From: Bacillus sp. FJAT-22090 | GTDB lineage: Bacteria; Bacillota; Bacilli; Bacillales_A; Planococcaceae | DNA length: 64,000 bases | Direction: 5' to 3' | Assembly (NCBI RefSeq): GCF_001278755.1 | Contig: NZ_CP012601.1 | Location: 2,356,001-2,420,000 of the forward strand | Part shown: positions 33,322-41,836 of the stretch, piece by piece | Numbering within the stretch: position 1 is the first letter of the stretch | How the letters are laid out: each line of letters begins with the position of its first letter | Position numbers and translations under genes: made by a program | Notes under the pieces: model-generated | Seen by the model: only the letters and a program-made list of their open reading frames with translations | The model's database searches: none | Told to the model about the DNA's origin: nothing

Positions 33322-34317
33322 TCATTTAAATTCCTTACTATATTCCTCATCAAACATATGACAACTAACAAATCTTCCTTCACTAACCGTTATTTCACGA
33401 GGTACAACATTCTCACACACAGCTTTTCGAAAATTGCATCGAGTATGAAAAGCGCATCCATTTGGTGGATTCGAAGGACTTGGGACGTCTCCAGATAAAA
33501 TAATTCGTTCCTTTTTTACATCAGGATCAAGTGATGGAACTGCTGACATTAGAGCCTGTGTATAGGGGTGTAGGGGATGTTGAAATAGTTGTTTTTTATC
33601 AGACAGCTCCACGATTTTCCCTAAATACATCACACCAATTCGGTCACTCACGTGTTTAACAACACTTAAATCATGTGCGATAAAAATATAAGTAAGTCCA
33701 AACGTTTCTTTTAAATCTTGAAATAAATTCAAAATTTGTGCTTGAACAGATACATCTAAAGCGGAAACAGGTTCATCCGCGATGATTAATGCTGGATTAA
33801 CCGCTATTGCCCTGGCAATCCCAATTCGTTGCCTTTGTCCGCCACTAAACTCATGTGGATAACGGCCAATGTGGATTGGACTCAAACCAACCTTTTTTAG
33901 TAGTTCTTTAACCTTTTCTTTTCTTTCGTTAGCACTCTGACCGATTTGGTGTGTAGAGAGAGCTTCTTCTAGAATTGCTCCTACAGTCATTTTAGGATTG
34001 AGAGAGGCAAAGGGATCTTGGAATACTATTTGCATATCGCTTCTCACTTTTCTTAAATCAGTTTGATTTAATGTTGTCACTTCATTTCCCTGAAACTGGA
34101 CCGAGCCTTCTGTTGGTTCAATTAAGCGAAGGATACTTCTTCCCATTGTTGATTTTCCGCATCCACTTTCCCCAACTATACCAAGCGTTTCCCCTTTGCT
34201 CACAGAAAAACTAATACCGTCCACGGCTTTAATAACCTGAGTTCCCTTGTTAAAAAGGTTTTTCTTCATAGGAAAGTGAGTTTTCAAGTTCTTTACAGTT
34301 AGTAAGGTCTGGTTCAA
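33322..34317 (-). CDS. oligopeptide/dipeptide ABC transporter ATP-binding protein (OppF/DppF type)
   Basis: 331 aa ATPase with Walker A GESGCGKSTMGRSIL, Q-loop QIVFQDPFASLNPKM, signature FSGGQRQRIGIARAI and Walker B ALIIADEPVSALD. The C-terminal CAFHTRC...C region is the cysteine-rich tail of OppD/F proteins, often associated with an Fe-S cluster in this family. It powers peptide import with the adjacent OppD. TTG start; the TTGA overlaps the OppD stop, and GGGGGTGA is the ribosome binding site. Confidence 0.93.
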   Translation of the reverse strand: MNQTLLTVKNLKTHFPMKKNLFNKGTQVIKAVDGISFSVSKGETLGIVGESGCGKSTMGRSILRLIEPTEGSVQFQGNEVTTLNQTDLRKVRSDMQIVFQDPFASLNPKMTVGAILEEALSTHQIGQSANERKEKVKELLKKVGLSPIHIGRYPHEFSGGQRQRIGIARAIAVNPALIIADEPVSALDVSVQAQILNLFQDLKETFGLTYIFIAHDLSVVKHVSDRIGVMYLGKIVELSDKKQLFQHPLHPYTQALMSAVPSLDPDVKKERIILSGDVPSPSNPPNGCAFHTRCNFRKAVCENVVPREITVSEGRFVSCHMFDEEYSKEFK

Positions 34318-35315
34318 ACAGTCACCCCCTGCTCCTCATACAACCAGCATCTAACAAATTGAGATTCTGTCTTGAATAATGGTGGGTTTTCCTCACGACA
34401 TTTAGCATGTGCATACTGGCAGCGAGATAGAAAAGGACATCCCGATTTAATTACACCTAGGTTTGGGACATTCCCTTCAATTGGAGTTAGTCTATCCTCG
34501 TTTTCACTATCGATATTCGGAACGGATTTTAACAGACCAATTGTATATGGATGCTTTGGTTGCTTAAAAATAGTACGTACGTCTGCTTGTTCCACAATCT
34601 GCCCATAATACATGACAATTACTCGATCTGCCATTTCCGATATTACGCCTAAATCATGGGTTATCAATAAGATGGCAGTATTATATTCTTTCTGCAATGT
34701 ATTCATCAAATCTAATATTTGAGCTTGAATCGTTACATCAAGCGCAGTAGTCGGTTCGTCTGCAATTAGTAATTTGGGATTACAAGCTATAGCCATGGCA
34801 ATCATAATTCTCTGCCTCATCCCCCCTGATAATTGATGGGGATACTCATCCACTATGCTTTCTGCACGAGGTATACCAACCTTCTTTAGGATATCTATTG
34901 TTTTTTCCTTACTATTTGTTTTATTTGCTAGTCCATGTAAATAGAGGACTTCGCTAATCTGCTTTCCAATTTTATGCACTGGATTTAATGAAGTCATAGG
35001 CTCTTGGAAGATCATAGATATCTTATTTCCACGTATGGAACGCATCTTTTTTTCTGAAAATAAGTTCAGGTCTTCCCCTTCAAATATTATTTCACCTTCT
35101 ATAAAACTAGCGCTTTTCTCTATTAGCCTCATCAAGGAAAGAGCAGTAACACTTTTTCCACAACCAGACTCCCCAACTAACCCTACTGTCTCTCCGTCAT
35201 TAATATGAAAGGATAGATTCTTTACCGCTGAGATTTGACCTGCTTCCTCATCCTTAAAAGAAATATGAACATTTTCAACTTTTAATAATTCTGTTTCCAT
35301 TGGTTTGATTGTCAA
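34314..35315 (-). CDS. oligopeptide/dipeptide ABC transporter ATP-binding protein (OppD/DppD type)
   Basis: 333 aa. Walker A GESGCGKSVTALSLMRL, signature LSGGMRQRIMIAMAI, Walker B LLIADEPTTALD, and a C-terminal GCPFLSRCQYAH Cys motif. It forms the ATPase pair with OppF. TTG start with AGGAGGT six bases upstream; a later Met (residue 6) lacks a site. Confidence 0.93.
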   Translation of the reverse strand: MTIKPMETELLKVENVHISFKDEEAGQISAVKNLSFHINDGETVGLVGESGCGKSVTALSLMRLIEKSASFIEGEIIFEGEDLNLFSEKKMRSIRGNKISMIFQEPMTSLNPVHKIGKQISEVLYLHGLANKTNSKEKTIDILKKVGIPRAESIVDEYPHQLSGGMRQRIMIAMAIACNPKLLIADEPTTALDVTIQAQILDLMNTLQKEYNTAILLITHDLGVISEMADRVIVMYYGQIVEQADVRTIFKQPKHPYTIGLLKSVPNIDSENEDRLTPIEGNVPNLGVIKSGCPFLSRCQYAHAKCREENPPLFKTESQFVRCWLYEEQGVTV

Positions 35316-35354
35316 TGATCTACCTCCTAGCGACTAGTTCGGAACCTGTGCCTT

Positions 35355-36248
35355 TTATGGACGATTCATAAAATGTTGATAGGCTAATTCAGCAATACGA
35401 GCGATTGGTTCATCCCCTTTATACTCCAAGGAACTACCAACAGAATACACCGTAATGACAAATTCTCCTTTATCCTCGGGTAAATAAACGATACCAGCAT
35501 CATTGAACATTGTTCCAAGACTGCCCGTTTTATTTGCTACTTTTTTATTTCGAGGCAATAACCCTCCAATACGTTGCTGAAAGTGCTGTTTAAACAAGAT
35601 TTCGCGGATATCACTAGAGCACTCTGCTGACACGAATTCACCTAAAGCAATTTTTTCGAGTAACAGACTCATATCCTTAGCAGAACTTACATTATTCTCG
35701 GTGCTATCTTGAAAAACAATACTTTCCCAATCATATTCACCTTCGATGAGACGTCGTATTATTTCATCAAATAGTTCAAAACTATATGGCTGAGAAGGTA
35801 TACCTACACTTAAACTGAGTAGCTCCCAAATAGTATGCTTAGTGTAAATATTACTTAATCCCAGTTGATGCATTCTGTCTTGAACACGATCAGCTCCACC
35901 TACGATGCTCAGCACCTTATCGGTAGCTAAATTATCACTCACAATAATCATCATTGTAGCTAAATCTTTTATTGTTGGTTGCACTCCATAATCCATTGCT
36001 TGGAACACACCCGAGCCCGGAACATAGTCTTCTTCTACTAACTTTATTCGTTCCTGCAAATCTATCTCGCCTTTATACACTTTTTCATATAAAGTAGCTA
36101 AGATAGGAACCTTACAAACACTGGCCATTTGGAATAATTGATTCTCTTGGATATTTACTTCCTCATTCGTTCCTAAATGTTTAATATATATGCCAAATGT
36201 AGCATCGATGTTTTCGATATAAGATTCTATTTTTTGTTGTAAACTCAT
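35355..36248 (-). CDS. class A beta-lactamase-like serine hydrolase in opp operon
   Basis: 297 aa. Penicillin-recognising fold with the three active-site boxes: SxxK in FQMASVCKVP, SDN in IIVSDNLATD and KTG in VANKTGSLG. No signal peptide or lipobox is visible (MSLQQKIESYIENI), so it is probably cytoplasmic, unlike resistance beta-lactamases. Its place between oppC and oppD suggests it processes imported peptides or muropeptides. Beta-lactam resistance is possible but not supported by localisation. GGGGGG lies upstream of the ATG. Confidence 0.85.
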   Translation of the reverse strand: MSLQQKIESYIENIDATFGIYIKHLGTNEEVNIQENQLFQMASVCKVPILATLYEKVYKGEIDLQERIKLVEEDYVPGSGVFQAMDYGVQPTIKDLATMMIIVSDNLATDKVLSIVGGADRVQDRMHQLGLSNIYTKHTIWELLSLSVGIPSQPYSFELFDEIIRRLIEGEYDWESIVFQDSTENNVSSAKDMSLLLEKIALGEFVSAECSSDIREILFKQHFQQRIGGLLPRNKKVANKTGSLGTMFNDAGIVYLPEDKGEFVITVYSVGSSLEYKGDEPIARIAELAYQHFMNRP

Positions 36249-36268
36249 ACAATTTGTCCCCCCATAAT

Positions 36269-37180
36269 TTAGTTCGACTTAGGATCTAAGGCATCCCTTA
36301 GTCCATCCCCCAATAAATTAAAGCCTAACACAACTAACATAATCGCAAGTCCTGGAAATAGTGTCATCCACCAAGCTTGACTTAAGAATGACTTTCCAAC
36401 AAATACAAGTGCACCCCACTCTGGATTTGGAGGTTGCGCACCTAGGCCGAGAAAACTAAGAGAAGCAGCAGATAATATCGAGCTACCAAATTCTAACGTT
36501 GCTAATATAATAATAGGTGAAGTGACGTTCGGTAAAATATGTTTTCCTATTATCTTCCAATTTTTCACACCCAACGCTCTCGCTGCTTCTACATACTCGG
36601 TTTCACGTATAGACAGAACAGAGCCTCTTACTACACGAACAAATGATGGAACAGTGGAAATGGCTACAGCTATCATTGCATTCGTTAATCCAACTCCTAG
36701 AACAGCCACTATTGCAATTGCCATAAGTAACGAAGGAAACGTCATGAGGATATCTATAAACTGCATAATATATATATCAAGTTTACGGTAATATCCTGCA
36801 ATTACTCCCAAGATTACCCCAATTGTACCTGAGATAGTAACCGCGAATAGTCCCATTAGTAAGGAAACTCGGCCTCCATGAAGCATTCGAGTCCAAATGT
36901 CTCTTCCAAACTCATCCGTACCTAACCAATGCTCTAGGCTTGGCCCTTGCAAACTATCCTCAAAACTCATTTCGTTCACTGGATATGGGGCAATAATTGG
37001 TGCTAAAGCCGAAGTTATGATGAAAAAAAGTAATATGACTGAACCAATTATTGCTCCTTTGTTTTTCATGATTTTATTTAAAAAATTGAAAGATGATTTT
37101 GATTTAATATCTATTGGATCAGGATCAACAAATGAAAGATTATTGTTTTCTATCGACTTCAGCTTGCTCTCTCCTCTCAA
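36269..37180 (-). CDS. peptide ABC transporter permease (OppC/DppC type)
   Basis: 303 aa. Six hydrophobic segments, the N-terminal extension with LAPIIAPYPVNEMSFED and HWLGTDEFGRDIWTRML, and the EAA loop EYVEAARALGVKNWKIIGKH. The frame starts with TTG at 37178-37180, but the best Shine-Dalgarno (AGAGGAGAG) overlaps the next codons. A CTG at codon 7 is spaced correctly and may be the real start. Works with OppB, 20 bp upstream. Confidence 0.92.
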   Translation of the reverse strand: MRGESKLKSIENNNLSFVDPDPIDIKSKSSFNFLNKIMKNKGAIIGSVILLFFIITSALAPIIAPYPVNEMSFEDSLQGPSLEHWLGTDEFGRDIWTRMLHGGRVSLLMGLFAVTISGTIGVILGVIAGYYRKLDIYIMQFIDILMTFPSLLMAIAIVAVLGVGLTNAMIAVAISTVPSFVRVVRGSVLSIRETEYVEAARALGVKNWKIIGKHILPNVTSPIIILATLEFGSSILSAASLSFLGLGAQPPNPEWGALVFVGKSFLSQAWWMTLFPGLAIMLVVLGFNLLGDGLRDALDPKSN

Positions 37181-37200
37181 ACGACCGCAATTGGTTTTGG

Positions 37201-38121
37201 TTATTCGTATTGAATACGAGGATCTAGTTTTGTATATAAGAGATCTACTACAAAGTTCACAATTATTATCATCGCAGCCATAAACAGTAGCAAGCCTTGA
37301 ACCGTTGGGATATCTCTAGTAGAAATTGCAGATACGATTAAACTACCAAGCCCAGGAAGTGCAAACACTGTCTCAGTAACTACTGCACCTGCCATTAAGT
37401 AGCCAAATTGCATTCCGATTAAGGTTACAACAGGTATAATAGCATTTTGTAAACTATGCCTAAAAACCAAACGATATAAGCCCGCTCCTTTTGCTTTTGC
37501 AGTTCGGATATAATCCTGTTTTATGACGTCTAGCATACTTGATCTAGTCATTCTTGCTATACTACCTGCAGTACCTAACCCTAATGTAAGGGAAGGAAGA
37601 ACGAGTGAATAAAATCCGCTATATCCTGAGATTGGGAAAATACTCAATTGATACGAAAATAGAAGGATTAAGAAAAGAGCAATCCAAAATCCAGGAGCGG
37701 AAATTCCAACTAAAGCAAGTAACATTGCAAGCTGATCGTAAATCGTATTTTTTTTAACTGCCGCTAGGACACCAATTGCAATTCCTGTTACGGATCCAAA
37801 AATCATGCTATATAATGCTAATTGTGCTGTAATAGGAATTCGATTTAAAATCTCTTCCACTACTGTATAACCTGTAATATAAGAAGTACCAAGGTCTCCT
37901 TGAACGGCGTTCAACATATAGGAAAAATATTGGGCTGGAATAGAACGGTCTAATCCTAATCTCACTTCTAATTCCTTTATCGATTCTTCCGTCGCATAGT
38001 CTCCTAATATATGATTAATAGGATTTCCAGGTATTAAATGAATAATTAAAAATACTAGAACTGATACCCCGATTATAGTGATGATCATTGTAAACATTCT
38101 TTTGAATAAATAGGATGACAA
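37201..38121 (-). CDS. peptide ABC transporter permease (OppB/DppB type)
   Basis: 306 aa. Six transmembrane segments; N-terminal VLVFLIIHLIPGNPINHILG, EAA loop DYIRTAKAKGAGLYRLVFRH, and FALPGLGSLIVSAISTRDIP are typical. TTG start with AGAGGAGG seven bases upstream. Confidence 0.93.
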   Translation of the reverse strand: MSSYLFKRMFTMIITIIGVSVLVFLIIHLIPGNPINHILGDYATEESIKELEVRLGLDRSIPAQYFSYMLNAVQGDLGTSYITGYTVVEEILNRIPITAQLALYSMIFGSVTGIAIGVLAAVKKNTIYDQLAMLLALVGISAPGFWIALFLILLFSYQLSIFPISGYSGFYSLVLPSLTLGLGTAGSIARMTRSSMLDVIKQDYIRTAKAKGAGLYRLVFRHSLQNAIIPVVTLIGMQFGYLMAGAVVTETVFALPGLGSLIVSAISTRDIPTVQGLLLFMAAMIIIVNFVVDLLYTKLDPRIQYE

Positions 38122-38154
38122 GTAAACGCCTCCTCTGCTTGTGGATTAGACTCC

Positions 38155-39729
38155 TTATTCCTTTACTTTCACACTAGTCCACTCTATTGAACCGTCTATT
38201 GGATGTATTTCAAAACTTTCAAAATTACGAATGGCAGTAATATTTTCCTTCACATATAGTGGTACGAATGGAGACTCTTCCACTAACATTTCTTGTGCTT
38301 CTTCATATAGCTTTAAGCGAGCTTCTTGATCCATCTCAATCGCTCCTTTTTCCAAAATGCTATATATTTTTTCATTTTCATAGTGTAATCTTTTGGATTT
38401 ATCTTTACCGAAAAGTAAGAAATTCAATACATCTGCATCCGGCCAACCGAAGCTCCAAAGTAACATTTCATGTACTCCCTTAGGTGTTTGTTCGATGATA
38501 GTAGCAGATTCTTTTACTGAGATCGTTATTTTAATTCCTATTTCCATCAACTGATTTTGTATGACTTGTGCAGCCCTTTGATTGGCTGGATCATCATCGA
38601 CCCATAGGTCTACTGAAAATTCCTCGCCGTCTTTCATCACAACTCCATCTTTATTTTTTTCATTCCATCCCGCTTCAGATAAAAGCTTTTTCGCAGCGTC
38701 CGTATCCCTCGTATATTTGTCGATAGCCATTGTTTCTATTTTTCCACTGTATCCAAATGCTGCTTTTGGTAATGGACCAAATACTGCTTTTGCCTCACCG
38801 TCTAATGTATTTTCAATAATGGAATCTCGATCAATTGCAAGTGCAATTGCTTGTCTAACTTTAACGTCTTGGAAAATAGGTAGCTTATTATTCCATCCCA
38901 AGTAGCTTAATACGTCGCCTGGAACTCTTTTAATCGTTACTTCCGAATCTTTTTCGAGATCTTCAATATATTGATAAGGAACGTTTAACAATACATCCAC
39001 ATTCCCTTTTTTAAATTCTAAAATTCTAGTCTCTTCATCCGGAATAAATCTGAACTTCACCCGATCAAACCCTGGTCCTTTATCTACCCACTCAAAATCC
39101 TTATAAGGCTCATAAACAATTGAATCGCCTCTTTTAATTTCTACAAGTTTCAACGGACCCGAACCACTTGGATTTTTCTCAAAACCTTCTCCGTCCGCTC
39201 CTAATACGGTTACATCTAAAGGTGCTAAGAATGGAGTCGTAGCATTAATAAAAAATGGTGCAAATTGATTCTTCCATTTAATTTTAAAAGAGTGTTCACT
39301 TAATACCTCTATGTTTTCTATTTCACCTGCATTGGTGCTAAAAGGAGACGATGCTACTAATCTTTCAAATGATAGCTTAACCGCTTCTGCATTCACCGGT
39401 TTCCCCGAATGGAATACTGCATTTTCTTTCAGATTGAAAATAACTTCCTTCCCATCACCAATCACTTCGTAATCAGTGATTAGATTAGGAACAATGTTTC
39501 CGTCGTTATCAAGTTTTAATAAAGTATCATATAAAGGTATATTCGCTTCGCCTGTAGATGAAGTTCTATGAATATCAACAGAGTCTGGCTCAGATACTAA
39601 ACCAACAACGACTTCTCGGTTACTTCCCTCTTTCGAATTGCTCTCCGATTTCTTCCACCAATTACACCCCGATAAGACAATCGTGACAATAAGCAACATC
39701 GTAAAAATTACAATTGACCTTCTCTTCAT
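38155..39729 (-). CDS. peptide-binding lipoprotein (SBP family 5, OppA/DppA-like)
   Basis: 524 aa. A lipoprotein signal peptide ends in lipobox VLSGC (Cys ~21). The family-5 binding signature is visible (SVDIHRTSSTGEANIPLYDT, LKENAVFHSGKPVNAEAVK). It captures oligopeptides outside the cell for OppBCDF. First gene of the operon; GGGGGTCA precedes the ATG. The 243-bp upstream region holds its promoter and a terminator from the next unit but no recognisable riboswitch. Confidence 0.92.
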   Translation of the reverse strand: MKRRSIVIFTMLLIVTIVLSGCNWWKKSESNSKEGSNREVVVGLVSEPDSVDIHRTSSTGEANIPLYDTLLKLDNDGNIVPNLITDYEVIGDGKEVIFNLKENAVFHSGKPVNAEAVKLSFERLVASSPFSTNAGEIENIEVLSEHSFKIKWKNQFAPFFINATTPFLAPLDVTVLGADGEGFEKNPSGSGPLKLVEIKRGDSIVYEPYKDFEWVDKGPGFDRVKFRFIPDEETRILEFKKGNVDVLLNVPYQYIEDLEKDSEVTIKRVPGDVLSYLGWNNKLPIFQDVKVRQAIALAIDRDSIIENTLDGEAKAVFGPLPKAAFGYSGKIETMAIDKYTRDTDAAKKLLSEAGWNEKNKDGVVMKDGEEFSVDLWVDDDPANQRAAQVIQNQLMEIGIKITISVKESATIIEQTPKGVHEMLLWSFGWPDADVLNFLLFGKDKSKRLHYENEKIYSILEKGAIEMDQEARLKLYEEAQEMLVEESPFVPLYVKENITAIRNFESFEIHPIDGSIEWTSVKVKE

Positions 39730-39927
39730 GAATTCATGACCCCCGTATTTTTAATTTATATAACAAGAATGTCCTTTCCTTTATCCAGTTCTATCAACCC
39801 CCTCTGTTGAAATTTAATAACATTTATATAATTGGAAAATAAAATCCTAGCTTGTACATTTTGAATTACAAATAATATATTCGTAATTTTCAAAATTTAT
39901 GTACAGATACCTATCTAATTCCAATAA

Positions 39928-39963
39928 AAAGACTCTTAATCGATTTATCGATTAAGAGTCTTT
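39928..39963 (-). terminator. intrinsic terminator
   Basis: Perfect 17-bp stem AAAGACTCTTAATCGAT with its complement, 2-base loop, followed on the minus strand by TTATTGG. It lies 10 bp past the stop of the truncated secreted-protein copy. Confidence 0.8.
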
Positions 39964-39973
39964 CACACTTCGA

Positions 39974-40213
39974 TTATTCCACAGAGATTACTTCCAGTGG
40001 TTCAGGTGGTTCCACTGGGTTCGTTTCGCCTGGATTAGGGTCTATTGGCGTTACAATTATTTCTGGTTTGCCTCCATTTAATAATCTTAACTTTACCTTG
40101 GATGGAGTTTCATACTTAATGGAAGCATTCTTTTGAACAAATGCTCCAGCACCTACCCCATAAAAATCTGTATCTGTTCTACTTGTCATATACAACTGAG
40201 CATTATCTGACAA
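39974..40213 (-). pseudogene. 5'-truncated copy of the secreted WGKTELK-domain protein
   Basis: The last ~62 codons (YGVGAGAFVQKNASIKYETP to PLEVISVE, stop) match the C-terminal half of the intact gene at 41297-41740 almost residue for residue. The signal peptide and first half are missing, replaced by unrelated sequence. The short open frame (79 codons) therefore has no export signal and is probably a leftover of a local duplication, in the same orientation ~1.3 kb from its parent. Confidence 0.8.
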
Positions 40214-40303
40214 GTACTACTTGATTAGATGAAGAATGTTGTGAATATAAGATTTATAGTTTTCATATAATCTGTTAAAAGAGCTCACAAAGGGGGAAAT
40301 TCG

Positions 40304-41059
40304 ATTAAATGTTCTAATTGTGATCATGAACAAGTTTTTGGGAAGTTTTGCAGTATATGTGGAACTAAATTTGAGGAACCCATTTTGGATACCGAAAGTG
40401 TTGTATCGAGAACACGATCAGCGAAACAACCAAACGTCCATGTAGAAAATATTAAACGAAAAACAAAAATATATAGCTCATATTTTATGAAACAATTAAA
40501 AAAGCCCTCTCATGCAAACAACCATGGAGAAACTGAGTTTACAAGCAGTCTTGTTAGCATGATCTTATTTGTGGCACTTGTTACAATTTCACTATATTTA
40601 TTTACAAATAATTTATTTTGGAGCAATTCACCAAGTTTTTTACCCTTTTTTATGGAAGTATTTTTACTTACATTCTTTATGATTGGCGTAGTTATTCTTT
40701 CTTTATTTCTCATTAGTAACTTTTTTGGTCCACAGCATTCATTTAAAGCAATAATTAGTTTTTATGGGGGTCAATTATCTCCACTCATCATTTTATCTAT
40801 CGTTTCTATATTTTTAATGCTCGTAGAATCATTTACATATGGGAATGCGATTTTAACTATATCCCTAATTTTCGGACTTTTTATACTGCCACTTTATATA
40901 ATTAGTTTTTTGCTTACAAACAATCAATCTGGCGCTGACCCTCTCTACGGATTTATTTTATATATAATCACTTTTACTATTTTATTTATGCTTTTCGTCA
41001 TCATTGTTGGTGATTCCAAAATAGGTGGATATTTTGATAATATGAACTATTTATTTTAA
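40304..41059 (+). CDS. zinc-ribbon membrane protein with probable ATT start codon
   Basis: 252 codons. The N-terminal zinc ribbon reads KCSNCDHEQVFGKFCSICGT (two CxxC pairs), followed by a ~70-residue linker and five hydrophobic segments (for example VSMILFVALVTISLYLF). It is a zinc-ribbon plus Yip1-like membrane protein of unknown role. No ATG, GTG or TTG exists between an in-frame TAA at 40268 and the ribbon. ATT at 40304, six bases after AAAGGGGGA, directly precedes KCSNC and is the likely start. The first conventional start (TTG at 40385) would delete the ribbon and has no ribosome site. If ATT does not initiate, this is a gene inactivated by an ATG-to-ATT change. Confidence 0.75.
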   Translation: MKCSNCDHEQVFGKFCSICGTKFEEPILDTESVVSRTRSAKQPNVHVENIKRKTKIYSSYFMKQLKKPSHANNHGETEFTSSLVSMILFVALVTISLYLFTNNLFWSNSPSFLPFFMEVFLLTFFMIGVVILSLFLISNFFGPQHSFKAIISFYGGQLSPLIILSIVSIFLMLVESFTYGNAILTISLIFGLFILPLYIISFLLTNNQSGADPLYGFILYIITFTILFMLFVIIVGDSKIGGYFDNMNYLF

Positions 41060-41117
41060 TGATTCCGTTTCCTATCGCAAAACCTAAATTGCACAACTAG
41101 TTGCAACGCCATTAGTT

Positions 41118-41151
41118 AGAAGTAGCCAAATTTACAACTTTGGCTACTTCT
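41118..41151 (+). terminator. terminator of the zinc-ribbon membrane protein gene
   Basis: Perfect 13-bp stem AGAAGTAGCCAAA/TTTGGCTACTTCT followed by TTTTA, ~60 bp past the stop. Confidence 0.8.
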
Positions 41152-41296
41152 TTTAGCGTTTATCGTAATACTTAATTATAATGAAGAAAAATTAGACTAC
41201 CTGAAACACTTAAAATATAGTGTAATGGCAGCCTAATAAAGGTGTTTTATATGTCTCATATCGCTATGTCAGACTATTAAGTGTCTTTTTTATTGA

Positions 41297-41740
41297 TTAT
41301 TCTACAGAGATTACTTCTACTGGTTCAGGTGGTTCCACAGGGTTCGTTTCGCCTGGATTAGGAACTATTGGCGTTACAATTATTCCTGGTTTGCTTCCAT
41401 TTAATAATCTTAACTTTACTTTGGAAGGTGTTTCATATTTTATGGAAGAACTCTTTTGAACAAATGCTCCAGCACCTACCCCGTATAATCCTCCATGAAC
41501 ACTTTTATAGCTGTAAACCCGATATTCTTCTCCTTTTTTCAAGTCACGGATTTTTGTTAAAGAGCCATCACTATTTAATTTCCACAGACTTGTGTTCGAA
41601 AGAATTGTGACTTTACCAAGTTGACCAATCTTTAGCTCTGTTTTACCCCACATCACTTTGGTAGCAGCACTTGCTTGATTAATACTTACAAATATCATGA
41701 GAATTAAAAGAATAAATGTTATAGCAAATCTTTTTATCAA
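41297..41740 (-). CDS. small secreted protein of the WGKTELK-domain family
   Basis: 147 aa. Signal peptide residues 1-24 (MIKRFAITFILLILMIFV to SAATK). The same ~75-residue domain as the 260-aa protein at 10.2 kb follows (VMWGKTELKIGQLGKVTI, GEEYRVYSYKS, GLYGVGAGAFVQ, KYETPSK). It ends in a Pro-rich tail (PNPGETNPVEPPEPVEVISV). The domain has the size and strand pattern of an SH3-like fold, which is a guess. TTG start with AAGGAGGA upstream. Function unknown, presumably at the cell surface. Confidence 0.8.
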   Translation of the reverse strand: MIKRFAITFILLILMIFVSINQASAATKVMWGKTELKIGQLGKVTILSNTSLWKLNSDGSLTKIRDLKKGEEYRVYSYKSVHGGLYGVGAGAFVQKSSSIKYETPSKVKLRLLNGSKPGIIVTPIVPNPGETNPVEPPEPVEVISVE

Positions 41741-41836
41741 TTTATACTCCTCCTTTTATAATTTTGAAAAGTAAAAAAAATGCTTTATTCAAACTTTACA
41801 CTATAATGGATATTTGTACTATATTAAATCCAATTT

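Noticed and set aside
39730..39927. Riboswitch or T-box before the opp operon
   Set aside because: I saw no T-box motif, no conserved aptamer core and no terminator/antiterminator pair on the minus strand.
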